A stretch of DNA of 6,103 nucleotides from an uncultured Saprospiraceae bacterium (GTDB taxonomy: Bacteria; Bacteroidota; Bacteroidia; Chitinophagales; Saprospiraceae): the NCBI GenBank assembly GCA_905479665.1, contig CAJQNM010000626.1, positions 1 through 6,103 on the forward strand, written 5' to 3'. Positions 5,977 to 6,103 of this stretch are shown here, one piece after another. The position numbers and the translations under genes are program-made. Numbering within the stretch: position 1 is the first letter of the stretch; each line of letters begins with the position of its first letter. A model generated the notes under the pieces. That model saw nothing but the letters and a program-made list of their open reading frames with translations, was not told where the DNA came from and made no database searches.

Positions 5977-6103
5977 ATTAACAACAAATCCATGTGCATA
6001 CGGATCGTCTTCATCATCGATAATTATGGTGTTGTATCCGGTAATGCGTGCCCAGCCCTCGATGCTGGGAATAATCGCGGGGTATTTTCCACAGGTCGTG
6101 TGC
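5974..6103 (-). CDS. 4-hydroxyproline 2-epimerase / proline racemase family, C-terminal end (partial)
   Basis: Only the last 42 codons plus the stop are present; the gene continues past the right edge, and the full-length family is about 330 residues. The visible end contains GKYPAIIPSIEGWARITGYN followed by TIIID, DEDDPYAHGF and the terminal VVN. This strongly resembles the C-terminus of bacterial 4-hydroxyproline 2-epimerases, which interconvert trans-4-hydroxy-L-proline and cis-4-hydroxy-D-proline by a two-cysteine mechanism. The two catalytic Cys motifs lie upstream, outside the window. The single Cys seen here (in TTCGKYP) is not at a catalytic position known to me. A trans-3-hydroxyproline dehydratase or proline racemase from the same family cannot be excluded from the tail alone. 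The downstream D-amino-acid dehydrogenase on the same strand favours the epimerase reading. The stop codon lies within the heptamer array. Confidence 0.85.
   Translation of the reverse strand, partial: HTTCGKYPAIIPSIEGWARITGYNTIIIDDEDDPYAHGFVVN

Overview
This window looks like a chromosomal segment from a member of the Bacteroidota. The evidence is indirect. None of the start codons has a clear Shine-Dalgarno sequence. There is a lipoprotein with a Bacteroidota-style leader, a secreted propeller-like protein, base composition is moderate, and the epimerase/D-amino-acid dehydrogenase pair is of a kind known from marine Bacteroidota. No genus can be named from the sequence.

Layout. Positions 1-208 are a noncoding leader or intergenic stretch with no convincing gene. 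Four genes follow on the plus strand: a putative lipoprotein with a six-hairpin (alpha/alpha barrel) look and a beta-rich tail (209-1900); a small two-domain iron-sulfur protein that fuses a YjdI-type Fer4_19 domain to a CDGSH domain (2005-2430); a 200-residue short-chain dehydrogenase that has lost the usual catalytic Tyr/Lys (2514-3116); and a secreted protein with a beta-propeller-like C-terminal half (3109-4437) whose start overlaps the end of the dehydrogenase gene by 8 bases. About 100 bases with short inverted repeats separate this block from a convergent minus-strand block. That block holds an FAD-dependent D-amino-acid dehydrogenase family protein (4544-5782) and, at the right edge, the last 42 codons of a proline racemase/4-hydroxyproline epimerase family gene (5974-6103, cut by the window).

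How the genes work together. The minus-strand pair fits the first two steps of trans-4-hydroxy-L-proline catabolism: epimerisation to cis-4-hydroxy-D-proline, then FAD-dependent oxidation to pyrroline-4-hydroxy-2-carboxylate. The later enzymes (deaminase and 2-oxoglutarate semialdehyde dehydrogenase) are not in the window. The plus-strand genes form no recognisable pathway. Only the dehydrogenase and propeller genes are clearly coupled.

The most unusual structure is the 191-base gap between the epimerase and the dehydrogenase. It is largely filled by two unrelated arrays that both have an exact 7-base period: nine AGAYNNN-type heptamers at 5784-5846, and eleven ATTATCC-type heptamers at 5900-5976. 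One array ends a single base before the GTG start of the dehydrogenase. The other runs through the stop codon of the epimerase. I saw no CRISPR array, tRNA, rRNA, insertion sequence or obvious new defence system.
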